Assembly (NCBI GenBank): GCA_017453505.1
Contig: JAFTEU010000182.1
Location: forward strand, 1 to 36,662
Source of the DNA: Muribaculaceae bacterium
GTDB lineage: Bacteria > Bacteroidota > Bacteroidia > Bacteroidales > Muribaculaceae
DNA: 36,662 bases
Direction of reading: 5' to 3'
Made by a program: the position numbers and the translations under genes. Each line of letters begins with the position of its first letter. Within the stretch, counting starts at the first letter, position 1. Shown in pieces: positions 9,130 to 17,515 of this stretch. The notes under the pieces were generated by a model. It was given only the letters and a program-made list of their open reading frames with translations, made no database searches and was not told the origin of the DNA.

Positions 9130-9295
9130 CATTTTTTTTCGGAGAAAGATATCTTGTGTACTAAAAATAGACTTTTCCCCATCATTATAATAAAGGGTGC
9201 ATCTAATCGTTAATATATAGAAAAGACGGTTGCCCGCGCGCGTTAAGGTACGTCAGCAGCGACTAAACCGTTAGCTCAATAACAGGAAATCATAC

Positions 9296-9763
9296 ATGGG
9301 ATTGGAAATTGAACACAAGTATCTGGTCAAGGATGACTCCTACAAGCAATTGGCCAGCGCCAGCAGTGAGATCAGGCAAGGGTTCCTCTCAAGGGACCCG
9401 GAACGCACGGTACGGGTCAGGACACGAGACAAGAAAGGGTATATTACCATCAAGGGCAAAGGCACGGGAGCGGCGCATCCCGAGTTTGAATACGAAGTGC
9501 CTCTGGAAGATGCCTTGCAGATGATGTCCTTGTGCAAGCCGCCCGTCATCGAGAAGACACGCTACATTGTTCAACATGAAGGGAATAAATGGGAAGTTGA
9601 CGAATTTCACGGCGCCCTCCAGGGCATTGTCGTTGCCGAGTTGGAAATTCCCAGCGAGGATTATCATTTTTCCTTACCTTCGTTCATTGGTCAAGAGGTT
9701 ACTGGTGACCGTCGTTACTACAATTCTCAATTAGGTTTAGGCCCATTACCCGAAACAGATTGA
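9296..9763 (+). CDS. CYTH domain protein (triphosphate tunnel metalloenzyme family)
   Basis: This 155-residue cytosolic protein has the CYTH signature ExExK at residues 4-8 (EIEHK). Basic and acidic strand motifs follow in the order expected for the eight-stranded tunnel: RVRTRDKKGYITIKGKG, EFEYEVP, KTRYIV, WEVDEFHG, VAELEIP. Family members bind triphosphates with divalent metal; small bacterial forms commonly act as inorganic tripolyphosphatases, and others make cAMP or hydrolyse thiamine triphosphate. Which activity applies cannot be read from the sequence. The start ATG has an upstream AGGA-like stretch. The gene is divergent from the DUF5686 gene and stands alone. No consensus -7 box was seen in the 180-bp gap on this strand. 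Confidence 0.9.
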   Translation: MGLEIEHKYLVKDDSYKQLASASSEIRQGFLSRDPERTVRVRTRDKKGYITIKGKGTGAAHPEFEYEVPLEDALQMMSLCKPPVIEKTRYIVQHEGNKWEVDEFHGALQGIVVAELEIPSEDYHFSLPSFIGQEVTGDRRYYNSQLGLGPLPETD

Positions 9764-9859
9764 GAGTGATTATGTTGTCCAGTCTTGAAAACATGGCATC
9801 GTTTTCCCTGACATGCCAATTAGAAATCATAAACTAGGGTCTATTCATTAAAAAATCAT

Positions 9860-9867
9860 TATCTTTG
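9860..9867 (+). promoter_or_regulatory. consensus -7 box TATCTTTG for the lptF-HD-nuclease operon
   Basis: This is a perfect TAnnTTTG match 29 bp before the ATG at 9897. A TTG at 9876 would also open the frame, but it lies at the expected transcription start, which argues for the ATG. No clear -33 TTG was seen. Confidence 0.65.
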
Positions 9868-9896
9868 CAGGCGATTTGACAACTTGTCGCATCCCG

Positions 9897-11852
9897 ATGT
9901 TGAAGATAAAGAGATTATACACGTTTATGCTATCCAGGTTCCTTCCCAGGTTCCTGATGACTTTTTGTATCTGTCTCTTTATCGTGATGATGCAGTTCCT
10001 GTGGCGTTACATTGACGAACTAGTGGGTAAGGGACTGAGTATCGATGTGGTTGCCGAGCTGTTTTTCTATGCCGCGCTATCGATGGTGCCTCTCGCATTG
10101 CCACTCAGTATCCTGCTGGCAGCGCTGATGACCTTCGGCGATCTAGGCGAACACGTGGAATTGACGGCACTCAAGTCTTCGGGCATCTCGTTGACGACCA
10201 TCATGAAGCCTCTTGCCATATTGATGGCTATTGTGGCAGTCGGTGCATTCTTTTTCCAGAACAACGTGCTCCCGCAGTCCCAAGTGAAGATGTGGACTCT
10301 GCTCTTCTCCATGCGGCAGACCTCTCCCACCCTTGACATTCCTGAAGGTGCGGTCTATAGTCAGATTCCCGGCTACAATATCTTTGTCAAGCGCAATGAC
10401 AAGGAACGTGACATGCTCTACAACATGCTCATCTATGATGTGTCACGCACCTCGATGTATCCACGCATTGTCGCTGCCGACTCAGGCCGCCTTAGCATGA
10501 CCGAGGACAAGCGCCATCTGGTGTTGACCCTGTATAAGGGGTCATGGTATGAGGACATGAAGGGCGGGGGCGGTGTCAACGGCATGAGTGGCGACCTGTA
10601 CCGCAGGGAGACCTTCCATGATAAGGAAATCCTTATTCCATACGATGCCAATTTCTCCCGCATGGATGACGAGACCATGCGGTCTCAGTATGTGGGTAAA
10701 AATATCACCGAGCTGCAGCAGACCATCGACTCGGTGAGGATCAAGGTCGATTCAGCAGCCCAGAATGTGATAACCCGCATGCGCACACAGCCCGAGTGTG
10801 GCGTACCCCTTGTTCGTACAATTTACAAGGACAGGCAACAGATTCAAGAGCCGGTCAAGGAGGTGAAATTGGACAAGGCAGTTGACATCAAGGATATCAT
10901 TAATGGACTCTCGGAACACGAGCAGCAGCAGATTGTCAATCAAGCGATGATGCGCGCAACGACATCAATGCAGGATCTCCAGTTCCAGGGCTACACCATC
11001 AATGATGACAATTATGTCATCCGTCGTCATCAGATTGAGTTGATGAAGAAGTTCACTTTGTCGCTGGCTTGTCTTATTTTCTTCTTTATCGGAGCCCCGC
11101 TGGGCGCCATCATCCGCAAGGGTGGCTTGGGCACTCCCATCGTTGTGTCAGTCCTACTCTTCATCATCTATTACATTATTGATAATATGGGCTACAAGTT
11201 GGCTCGTGATGGCCGTGCCGAGGTGTGGCAAGGTATTTGGCTCAGTTCGGCTGTTCTGTTACCCTTGGGAATATTCTTGACCAAGAAGGCTGTCAATGAC
11301 TCTGCAGTCTTTAATCCTGATGCTTGGCTCAACTTCCTGCGACGCTTCACCGGCCTGCACCAGACCCGTAAGCTGGTAGCCAAGGAAGTCATTATTAACG
11401 AGGTCGTTACCAGCGAAGCCACAGACCAAGTCAATGCGCTCAAGTCATCTTGCCAGCAGTTTCTTGACCGTTATCCCGGTCGGCAGCGTTACATTGACTA
11501 TTGGCAGAAAGGTTATGACAAGAACGCAATCAAGTCATTGGCCGAGCAGGTGGACTCGGTGGTGGACTATCTTTCCAACTCTCGTGACCAGATGATTCTT
11601 AACAAGGCGATGGACTATCCTGTCATTCGTCAGCTTCTGACCTATCGTCCCACTGGAAGCAAGACCATAGGCACCGTCCTTGCTTTCCTCTTCCCTATCG
11701 GTGTACCCATGTGGTTAGTGGGTTTGCGCCACCAGAAGAATCTCAAGCGGGACCTACAGCTTACCATAAAGACCTGCGACCAGATGGTTGCAATCTTTAA
11801 CGGTGAATACAGCCGTGAAATGGAATACAGTGACTCGGTATCTGCGTCATAA
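9897..11852 (+). CDS. LptF/LptG family permease (LPS export)
   Basis: This 651-residue inner-membrane protein is of the YjgP/YjgQ (LptF/LptG) type, the transmembrane part of the LptB2FG transporter that extracts LPS from the inner membrane. Three N-terminal helices (about 18-36, 60-85, 105-128) are followed by a long periplasmic domain. Three more helices follow (LACLIFFFIGAPLGAI, VVSVLLFIIYYII, SAVLLPLGIFL). At nearly twice the length of E. coli LptF or LptG, it carries a C-terminal extension of about 170 residues with one further hydrophobic stretch (TVLAFLFPIGVPMWLVGL). Whether it plays the LptF or LptG role cannot be decided. LptB, its expected ATPase, is encoded at 34591. It heads an apparent operon with the HD and nuclease genes. 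Confidence 0.9.
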   Translation: MLKIKRLYTFMLSRFLPRFLMTFCICLFIVMMQFLWRYIDELVGKGLSIDVVAELFFYAALSMVPLALPLSILLAALMTFGDLGEHVELTALKSSGISLTTIMKPLAILMAIVAVGAFFFQNNVLPQSQVKMWTLLFSMRQTSPTLDIPEGAVYSQIPGYNIFVKRNDKERDMLYNMLIYDVSRTSMYPRIVAADSGRLSMTEDKRHLVLTLYKGSWYEDMKGGGGVNGMSGDLYRRETFHDKEILIPYDANFSRMDDETMRSQYVGKNITELQQTIDSVRIKVDSAAQNVITRMRTQPECGVPLVRTIYKDRQQIQEPVKEVKLDKAVDIKDIINGLSEHEQQQIVNQAMMRATTSMQDLQFQGYTINDDNYVIRRHQIELMKKFTLSLACLIFFFIGAPLGAIIRKGGLGTPIVVSVLLFIIYYIIDNMGYKLARDGRAEVWQGIWLSSAVLLPLGIFLTKKAVNDSAVFNPDAWLNFLRRFTGLHQTRKLVAKEVIINEVVTSEATDQVNALKSSCQQFLDRYPGRQRYIDYWQKGYDKNAIKSLAEQVDSVVDYLSNSRDQMILNKAMDYPVIRQLLTYRPTGSKTIGTVLAFLFPIGVPMWLVGLRHQKNLKRDLQLTIKTCDQMVAIFNGEYSREMEYSDSVSAS

Positions 11853-11897
11853 AATCCACTTGAACATTTTGTAATAAACAACACATCCGATTGATTG

Positions 11898-12536
11898 ATG
11901 AAACGGGATTTTAATGAAATACAGCGTTTTGTCGAACGTGAAATAGTTCATCGCTATGACGACTTTGACGCGGGCCATGGCCGTGACCATGTCAAGACCG
12001 TTATAAGCCAGGCCCTTCAATTAGCCGAACACTATCCCGAGGTCGATCGCTGCATGCTTCTCATTGCCGCTGCCTATCATGACTTGGGACTGATAAATGG
12101 CCGTGAACGGCATCACATCGACAGTGCCCGCTTCATACACGAGGATGAGCGGTTGCGCCAATGGTTTACTGAGGAAGAAATCAATATCATTGCCGATGCC
12201 GCCGAGGATCACCGGGCTTCAAGCGACCATGAGCCACGCACCATCTATGGACGCATCGTGGCCGAAGCCGACCGCATCATAGACAGTGAGACCATCGTGC
12301 GCCGTGCACTTCAATATGGCATGAAGCATAGTCCAGAACTGGATCGTGAAGGTCAATACGAGCGTTTGCTGGATCACATGAGAGAAAAATATGACTATGG
12401 TGGTTACTTGCGCCTGTGGATTCCTTTTAGCGAGAACGCAAAACGGCTGGAGGAATTCAGAAAAACATTATCTGATCCAACTGCATTCCGTCAACTGTTT
12501 GACCGGATATATGACCAGATTAATCATCACCAATAA
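11898..12536 (+). CDS. HD domain phosphohydrolase
   Basis: This 212-residue cytosolic protein has metal-binding HD superfamily motifs in order: H27-G-R-D-H31, the eponymous H61-D62 in AAYHDLG, H72-H73 in ERHHIDSA, and E102-D103-H104-R105. The set suggests a working metal centre. HD enzymes hydrolyse phosphate esters of nucleotides or other small molecules; the substrate is unknown. The ATG at 11898 is preferred over the TTG one codon earlier. It begins 45 bp after the permease gene and ends 12 bp before the nuclease gene, suggesting co-transcription. The neighbours do not share an obvious pathway. Confidence 0.88.
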   Translation: MKRDFNEIQRFVEREIVHRYDDFDAGHGRDHVKTVISQALQLAEHYPEVDRCMLLIAAAYHDLGLINGRERHHIDSARFIHEDERLRQWFTEEEINIIADAAEDHRASSDHEPRTIYGRIVAEADRIIDSETIVRRALQYGMKHSPELDREGQYERLLDHMREKYDYGGYLRLWIPFSENAKRLEEFRKTLSDPTAFRQLFDRIYDQINHHQ

Positions 12537-12548
12537 ATATTCTCAACG

Positions 12549-14363
12549 ATGAAACGAAGTATTACATTCCTATTATCACTACTACTTAGTTTAATGGCTT
12601 GGGCCGATATTCCTATCGGTTATTACAGCAATGCCATTGGCAAGAGTGACGAGGCCCTGATGACGGCTCTGGAGGGCATCATCTACACCCATACCCAATT
12701 GGGATACAACGAACTGTGGGACTGCTATGAGACCACCGATATGGGTAATGACGGTTATTACATCGACATGTATTCCACCTGCAAGTACAACCACAGTTCC
12801 TATCATGTAGGCACGGCTTCCTACGTGGGTCAGGGCCTCAACCGTGAGCACTCTTTCCCCAAGAGCTGGTTTGGCGGCGAGGTGTATCCCATGTACACCG
12901 ACCTCATGATGATCATTCCTACCGACGGCTATGTGAACCAGCGTCGCAGCAACTACCCCTATGGCGTGTGCAACGGATCAGATGTTGTTACCTATACCAA
13001 CGAGGAACTGGGCGTGACCATGCTGGGCAAGCTGGGCAAGAGCACCTACAATGGCTATTCAGACAAGGTCTTTGAGCCCGATGATGAGTATAAGGGCGAC
13101 TTTGCGCGCATCTACTTCTACATGGTTACCTGCTATAAAAGCGACGTGGCTAACTGGCCAGGTTGCGATCAGCTGAATTACCTCGACAACGAGTACAAGG
13201 CTTTCTCGAACTGGTCCATGCAGATGCTACTGGAATGGCATCGTGCTGACCCCGTGAGCACCAAGGAACTCAAACGCAACGAGGGTGTATATAACAAGCA
13301 GAGCAACCGCAACCCCTTCGTTGATCACCCTGAGCTGGCCGAATACATCTGGGGCACCAAACAGCACACGGCATGGACCGACGGCGGAGACATTCCTCAA
13401 CCCATCGACAAGGAGGTTCCCATCATGCTCAGCGTTGATGAAGCCGCGGTGAAGCCCAATGCCTTCCGTGCCGACTGGACCAGTGGCGGTGATGTGTCAA
13501 GCTATACCCTTAAGGTCACCCGCCAATCTGAAGCCGGTGCAACGCTGTTGATGAGCGAGAATTTCTCTAACGTGAACACCTCTACCGACGGCTATACCGA
13601 CATTGGTGAGTCGCTTGACGATTATGCCGACAACCCCGGCTGGAGTGGCTACAAGGTCTATACAGCAGCAGGCCAGTCCTTGAAGGTGGGCACAGCCTCC
13701 GCCATCGGCTACATCATCAGCCCCAAGATGCAGCTCAGCGGCACCGTCACTGTGGTGTTCAAGGCCAAGAACTGGATTGCTTCTAACGGTTCAAGCGATA
13801 ACAGCTCTATCATCGTGTCATGCGGTAATGCAAGCCAAACAGTAGCCTTGAGCGACGATGCCGAAGAATATACTGTGGTACTCAACGGTTGCACCGACAG
13901 CAATGTGAAGCTGGCTATGAATGCCGTCAAGAAGCGCTTCTACATCTATAGCGTGGACATCTACGACGGCGACCTCACCGCAAAAGCGCCCCGCCGACAA
14001 GTGGTTGAGGAAGGTGACTCCACATGGCGCATGGTGAGCGGTATTACAGATACCTGCTACACTGTCCAGGCACTGGATGGCGGAACCTATGAGTATATCG
14101 TCAAGGCTATCTATACCGACGGAACCGAGAGCGTCTGGTCCAATATCCAGCATGTCACCCTCACTGGCACCGGCGAGGAATTGCTCATCGGCGATGTGGA
14201 TAATGATGGAGAAGTCAACATCAACGATGTGACTGCACTCATTGATTATCTCCTGGGTGTTAATTCCGACAGTTTGAATCAAGCTACGGCCGATGTGGAT
14301 CAGAACGGACGTGTATCCATTGATGACGTGACTGCATTGATCGATATACTCTTGGGCAAATAG
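12549..14363 (+). CDS. secreted endonuclease I family nuclease with dockerin-like C terminus
   Basis: This 604-residue protein has a signal peptide (residues 1-19). An endonuclease I/EndA-type domain spans about 20-275, with the signature NREHSFPKSW at 98-107 and candidate catalytic H101. Then come fibronectin-III-like strands (from about 295) that appear to be interrupted by a jelly-roll-like insertion (about 335-475) and resume at about 490-540. The C terminus (about 547-604) has two dockerin-like EF-hand repeats, DVDNDGEVNINDV and DVDQNGRVSIDDV, each followed by TALID.LLG. It would degrade nucleic acid outside the cytoplasm, perhaps for nutrient release. Dockerin-like tails in these bacteria need not mean a cellulosome. 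It is the last gene of the operon. Confidence 0.9.
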   Translation: MKRSITFLLSLLLSLMAWADIPIGYYSNAIGKSDEALMTALEGIIYTHTQLGYNELWDCYETTDMGNDGYYIDMYSTCKYNHSSYHVGTASYVGQGLNREHSFPKSWFGGEVYPMYTDLMMIIPTDGYVNQRRSNYPYGVCNGSDVVTYTNEELGVTMLGKLGKSTYNGYSDKVFEPDDEYKGDFARIYFYMVTCYKSDVANWPGCDQLNYLDNEYKAFSNWSMQMLLEWHRADPVSTKELKRNEGVYNKQSNRNPFVDHPELAEYIWGTKQHTAWTDGGDIPQPIDKEVPIMLSVDEAAVKPNAFRADWTSGGDVSSYTLKVTRQSEAGATLLMSENFSNVNTSTDGYTDIGESLDDYADNPGWSGYKVYTAAGQSLKVGTASAIGYIISPKMQLSGTVTVVFKAKNWIASNGSSDNSSIIVSCGNASQTVALSDDAEEYTVVLNGCTDSNVKLAMNAVKKRFYIYSVDIYDGDLTAKAPRRQVVEEGDSTWRMVSGITDTCYTVQALDGGTYEYIVKAIYTDGTESVWSNIQHVTLTGTGEELLIGDVDNDGEVNINDVTALIDYLLGVNSDSLNQATADVDQNGRVSIDDVTALIDILLGK

Positions 14364-14388
14364 TGACCAGATTTATTTCTGTTTATCA

Positions 14389-14426
14389 CAATGGGGGCAT
14401 GCTCGGTTGTCAGCATGCCCCCATTG
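14389..14426 (+). terminator. strong hairpin terminator after the nuclease gene
   Basis: A perfect 15-bp inverted repeat (arms 14389-14403 and 14412-14426, 8-nt loop) lies 25 bp past the stop. There is no classical T tract downstream, but the stem is very stable. It isolates the following Clp gene from upstream transcription. Confidence 0.75.
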
Positions 14427-14447
14427 AATAATGGCACGGAGTTTGCT

Positions 14448-14484
14448 CTTGTGTAAATAACATCAAATTTATTCATAACACAAG
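14448..14484. promoter_or_regulatory. inverted repeat upstream of the ClpC-type gene
   Basis: CTTGTGT (14448-14454) and ACACAAG (14478-14484) form a 7-bp inverted repeat around a 23-nt AT-rich spacer, 19 bp before the start codon. It does not match CIRCE (TTAGCACTC-N9-GAGTGCTAA). It could be an operator or a leader hairpin. I found no TAnnTTTG box for this gene. Confidence 0.3.
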
Positions 14485-14503
14485 AAAGGGAAATATACAA
14501 GTA

Positions 14504-16708
14504 ATGATACAAGACCAGCACAACATGCAACAACAGTACTGGCGGCAGGATATTGCCGTGCCCCGCGCGGGTGCGGATTTTCCTGACGAGGAAGATGATG
14601 AGGACAATGACCTGCCAGGCGGTGGCAGCTTCCACGGTGACAGTGAGGGCGAGAATCCGTCCTACCGCGATACTCGACAGCGACGAAATGTCAGTCGAGG
14701 TGACAATTCGGCAACCCCTGTCATCGACAAGTATGGCAAGGACATTACACGCGAAGCCGCCGAGGGCCGTCTTGATCCCGTCGTGGGCCGCGAGACGGAA
14801 ATCGAACGCCTTGCCCAGATTCTGAGCCGCCGCAAGAAAAACAACCCGGTGATGATCGGCGAGCCTGGCGTGGGCAAGAGCGCCATCATCGAGGGATTGG
14901 CGGGGCGCATCGTCGAGCGCAAGGTGCCCCGCACGCTGCTCGACAAGCGTATCGTCTCTCTTGACATGGCCGCTATCGTGGCGGGCACGAAGTATCGTGG
15001 CCAATTTGAGGAACGGCTCAAGGCTGTCATTGACGAGGTCAGCAACAACAAGAATGTCATCATGTTTATTGATGAAATCCACAACATTGTGGGCGCGGGC
15101 AATGCCAGCGGATCGATGGATGCTGCCAACCTGCTCAAGCCAGCTCTTGCACGTGGTGAATTCCAGTGTATCGGTGCTACCACACTCGACGAGTATCGAA
15201 AGAGCATCGAGAAGGATGGCGCCCTGGAACGCCGTTTCCAGAAGGTACTCATCGAGCCCACTTCACCCGAGCAGACGCTAGAGATCCTGCACAACATTAA
15301 GGAGATGTACGAGAAGCACCATGGCGTGAGCTATACCGACGAGGCGCTACGTGCCTGTGTCACCTTGACCGACCGCTACATCAGCGACCGCTTCTTCCCC
15401 GACAAGGCCATCGATGCCATGGACGAGGCTGGCTCCCGTGTCCATATCACCAAGGTCGACACGCCCAAGGAGATTGAAGAACTAGAGCAACGCATCGCCG
15501 AAGCCCAGGAGAACAAGTTCAAGGCCGTACAGGCCCAGAACTTTGAGAGCGCGGCCAGTTACCGTGACCAGCAGGAGAAACTCAAGGACGAACTGCGACA
15601 GGCCAAGGAGCGCTGGGAAGCCGAGCTCGACAGCCGCCGTGTGACTGTCGATGAGGGACATATCGCCGAGGTCGTCGCCATGATGACTGGCGTCCCCACC
15701 CAGCGCATTGCCCAGAGTGAAGGCATCCGTCTGCTGGGCATGACCGACGAGCTCAAGAAGCATGTCATCGGCCAGGACGAGGCCATCGACAAGATCGCCC
15801 GCAGCATCCGCCGCAACCGTGCGGGTCTGCGCGACCCCAAGCGCCCCATCGGCTCGTTCATGTTCCTGGGACCGACGGGTGTGGGCAAGACCCTACTGGC
15901 CAAGAAGCTCGCAGAGTTCCTCTTCGACAGCGACGATGCCCTCATCCGTGTGGACATGAGCGAATATATGGAGAAGTTCAACGTCTCCAGACTCGTGGGG
16001 GCACCTCCGGGTTATGTGGGATATGAGGAAGGTGGTCAGTTGACCGAGAAGGTGCGCCGTCACCCCTACAGTGTCGTACTTCTTGACGAGATCGAGAAAG
16101 CACACCCTGATGTGTTCAACATGATGCTGCAGGTGCTTGACGAGGGTAGCCTGACCGATGGCTTGGGCCGCAAGGTGGACTTCAAGAACACCATCATCAT
16201 CATGACTAGCAATATCGGCACGAGGGAGTTGAAAGACTTTGGTGCCGGTGTGGGATTCAACACCAGTGAGCTCACCAAGGAGCGCAGTGATTCGGTCATC
16301 CGCAAGGCCTTAAACCGCCAGTTCTCTCCAGAGTTCCTGAACCGTGTCGATGACATTGTGACCTTCGGTGCACTCAACCACGACTGTATCCTCAAGATTG
16401 TCGATATCGAGCTGGCCTCGTTCTATAAGCGCGTCGAGGACTGCGGCCTGCAACTCATGGTCACCGATGCCGCTAAAAATCTGGTTGCCAACCGTGGATT
16501 TGACATCCAGTATGGTGCCCGCCCCCTCAAGCGCGCCATCCAGAGCGAGATTGAAGACCCCTTGAGTGAGATGCTCCTGCGCGACGAAGCCAAGCCTGGT
16601 GACACCATCGTCATTGACGTGACCGACGGCAAAATCGCCACCAGCATCAAGGCTGCCCGCAGCGCCAAGGCAAATCGAGATGCCCAAACGGCCGGGAAAG
16701 AGGCATAA
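14504..16708 (+). CDS. ClpC-type AAA+ unfoldase lacking the N-terminal Clp_N domain
   Basis: This 734-residue protein is a two-ring Clp unfoldase. NBD1 has Walker A GEPGVGKS (119-126) and Walker B MFIDEIH. A short UVR-type middle domain follows ([23 protein letters not shown] region), the ClpC hallmark. NBD2 has Walker A GPTGVGKT (456-463) and Walker [10 protein letters not shown], and ends in the ClpB-D2-small region (GARPLKRAI). A VGF tripeptide in the expected loop suggests docking to ClpP. The usual N-terminal Clp_N double repeat of about 140 residues is absent. Residues 1-75 are instead a disordered-looking acidic and glycine-rich segment ([15 protein letters not shown]). A terminator upstream leaves no room for the missing domain, so this is a real architecture rather than a wrong start. 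RBS-like AGAAAGGG lies about 13 bp upstream of the ATG. Confidence 0.92.
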   Translation: MIQDQHNMQQQYWRQDIAVPRAGADFPDEEDDEDNDLPGGGSFHGDSEGENPSYRDTRQRRNVSRGDNSATPVIDKYGKDITREAAEGRLDPVVGRETEIERLAQILSRRKKNNPVMIGEPGVGKSAIIEGLAGRIVERKVPRTLLDKRIVSLDMAAIVAGTKYRGQFEERLKAVIDEVSNNKNVIMFIDEIHNIVGAGNASGSMDAANLLKPALARGEFQCIGATTLDEYRKSIEKDGALERRFQKVLIEPTSPEQTLEILHNIKEMYEKHHGVSYTDEALRACVTLTDRYISDRFFPDKAIDAMDEAGSRVHITKVDTPKEIEELEQRIAEAQENKFKAVQAQNFESAASYRDQQEKLKDELRQAKERWEAELDSRRVTVDEGHIAEVVAMMTGVPTQRIAQSEGIRLLGMTDELKKHVIGQDEAIDKIARSIRRNRAGLRDPKRPIGSFMFLGPTGVGKTLLAKKLAEFLFDSDDALIRVDMSEYMEKFNVSRLVGAPPGYVGYEEGGQLTEKVRRHPYSVVLLDEIEKAHPDVFNMMLQVLDEGSLTDGLGRKVDFKNTIIIMTSNIGTRELKDFGAGVGFNTSELTKERSDSVIRKALNRQFSPEFLNRVDDIVTFGALNHDCILKIVDIELASFYKRVEDCGLQLMVTDAAKNLVANRGFDIQYGARPLKRAIQSEIEDPLSEMLLRDEAKPGDTIVIDVTDGKIATSIKAARSAKANRDAQTAGKEA

Positions 16709-16729
16709 GCCATACAACACCATAACGCA

Positions 16730-16774
16730 CGCATCCCGACAGGGCTCACCAGGGTCCATCGGGATGCGGCTTTT
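16730..16774 (+). terminator. Rho-independent terminator after the ClpC-type gene
   Basis: A perfect 10-bp stem CGCATCCCGA / TCGGGATGCG with a 19-nt loop is followed by GCTTTT on the plus strand, 21 bp past the stop. It sits between convergent genes. The T run supports the plus direction only. Confidence 0.75.
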
Positions 16775-16784
16775 CATGTGTGTA

Positions 16785-17498
16785 TTAATTGATAGCTTTC
16801 ACCACCATGATAGTGTCGGGCTTGCCGGATGATGACATGTATTGAAACCTGATGGTGTCGGCAGGCACCTTGTGATTACGATAATCAAATTGCTGGCTTG
16901 AACCCACCGAACCCATCCAAATGACACTATCTCGATCAACCCCGATCATCTTGATGTCAATACTACTGATATCATGCGCCTTGACAGTGGTGTCCTGTTT
17001 TAGCTGTACTGTGTAATAGTCTTGCCACCACCCTTTATTGCGCTCGTTCCAGTAATCATTATCTATCATCACAAATTCATTGCTGAACAGATGCTTGCGG
17101 CATAAAACTGAGTGGTGAATGACATAGACCCTATCAAGCACTGTTGAGTCGGGAAAAATAACGTGAGGCGGGATCATCTCATAGGGTATAGTGTCGCTCA
17201 TTGAGCTCAGCATGTAATCATTGTATAAACGGCTGGTGAAGAAGATTGAAACACAACCCACGACGAGCGTTAGAAGGTTGGCTGTGACGAGGTGGATCGT
17301 GAGCCTGTATTGCCTATTCGCCAGCAAGTGGATCATCAATCCAATCAACAGCAATGCCGCCACAAGCATGAAGGGCGCGGCGATGAGCAGGGCGAACGGA
17401 TTGGTGGCATCGTCGAGCAACAAAATGACGATGGCAGAAGCCAGCGACAATAATTGCAGCACTAGCAAGACCTTGGTAATCACGTTGACCTTTCTCAT
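16785..17498 (-). CDS. three-helix membrane protein of unknown function, last gene of the tamB-tamL operon
   Basis: I do not recognise this 237-residue protein. The first 90 residues contain three hydrophobic helices (about 8-28, 35-57, 68-88). The remaining 150 residues are hydrophilic, with several aromatic-rich strands (NDYWNERNKGWWQDYYTVQL), and are probably on one side of the membrane, likely periplasmic. The gene starts 17 bp after the tamL stop on the same strand, so it is very likely translated from the tam transcript. Position suggests, but does not prove, a link with outer-membrane assembly; it may be a passenger. The coding frame looks intact and ends just before the shared terminator region. 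Confidence 0.7.
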   Translation of the reverse strand: MRKVNVITKVLLVLQLLSLASAIVILLLDDATNPFALLIAAPFMLVAALLLIGLMIHLLANRQYRLTIHLVTANLLTLVVGCVSIFFTSRLYNDYMLSSMSDTIPYEMIPPHVIFPDSTVLDRVYVIHHSVLCRKHLFSNEFVMIDNDYWNERNKGWWQDYYTVQLKQDTTVKAHDISSIDIKMIGVDRDSVIWMGSVGSSQQFDYRNHKVPADTIRFQYMSSSGKPDTIMVVKAIN

Positions 17499-17515
17499 AG
17501 TGGAGTTATCCAGGG

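Noticed and set aside
9794..9818. terminator after the CYTH gene
   Set aside because: TGGCAT/ATGCCA forms only a 6-bp stem with a 13-nt loop and no T run; too weak to call.
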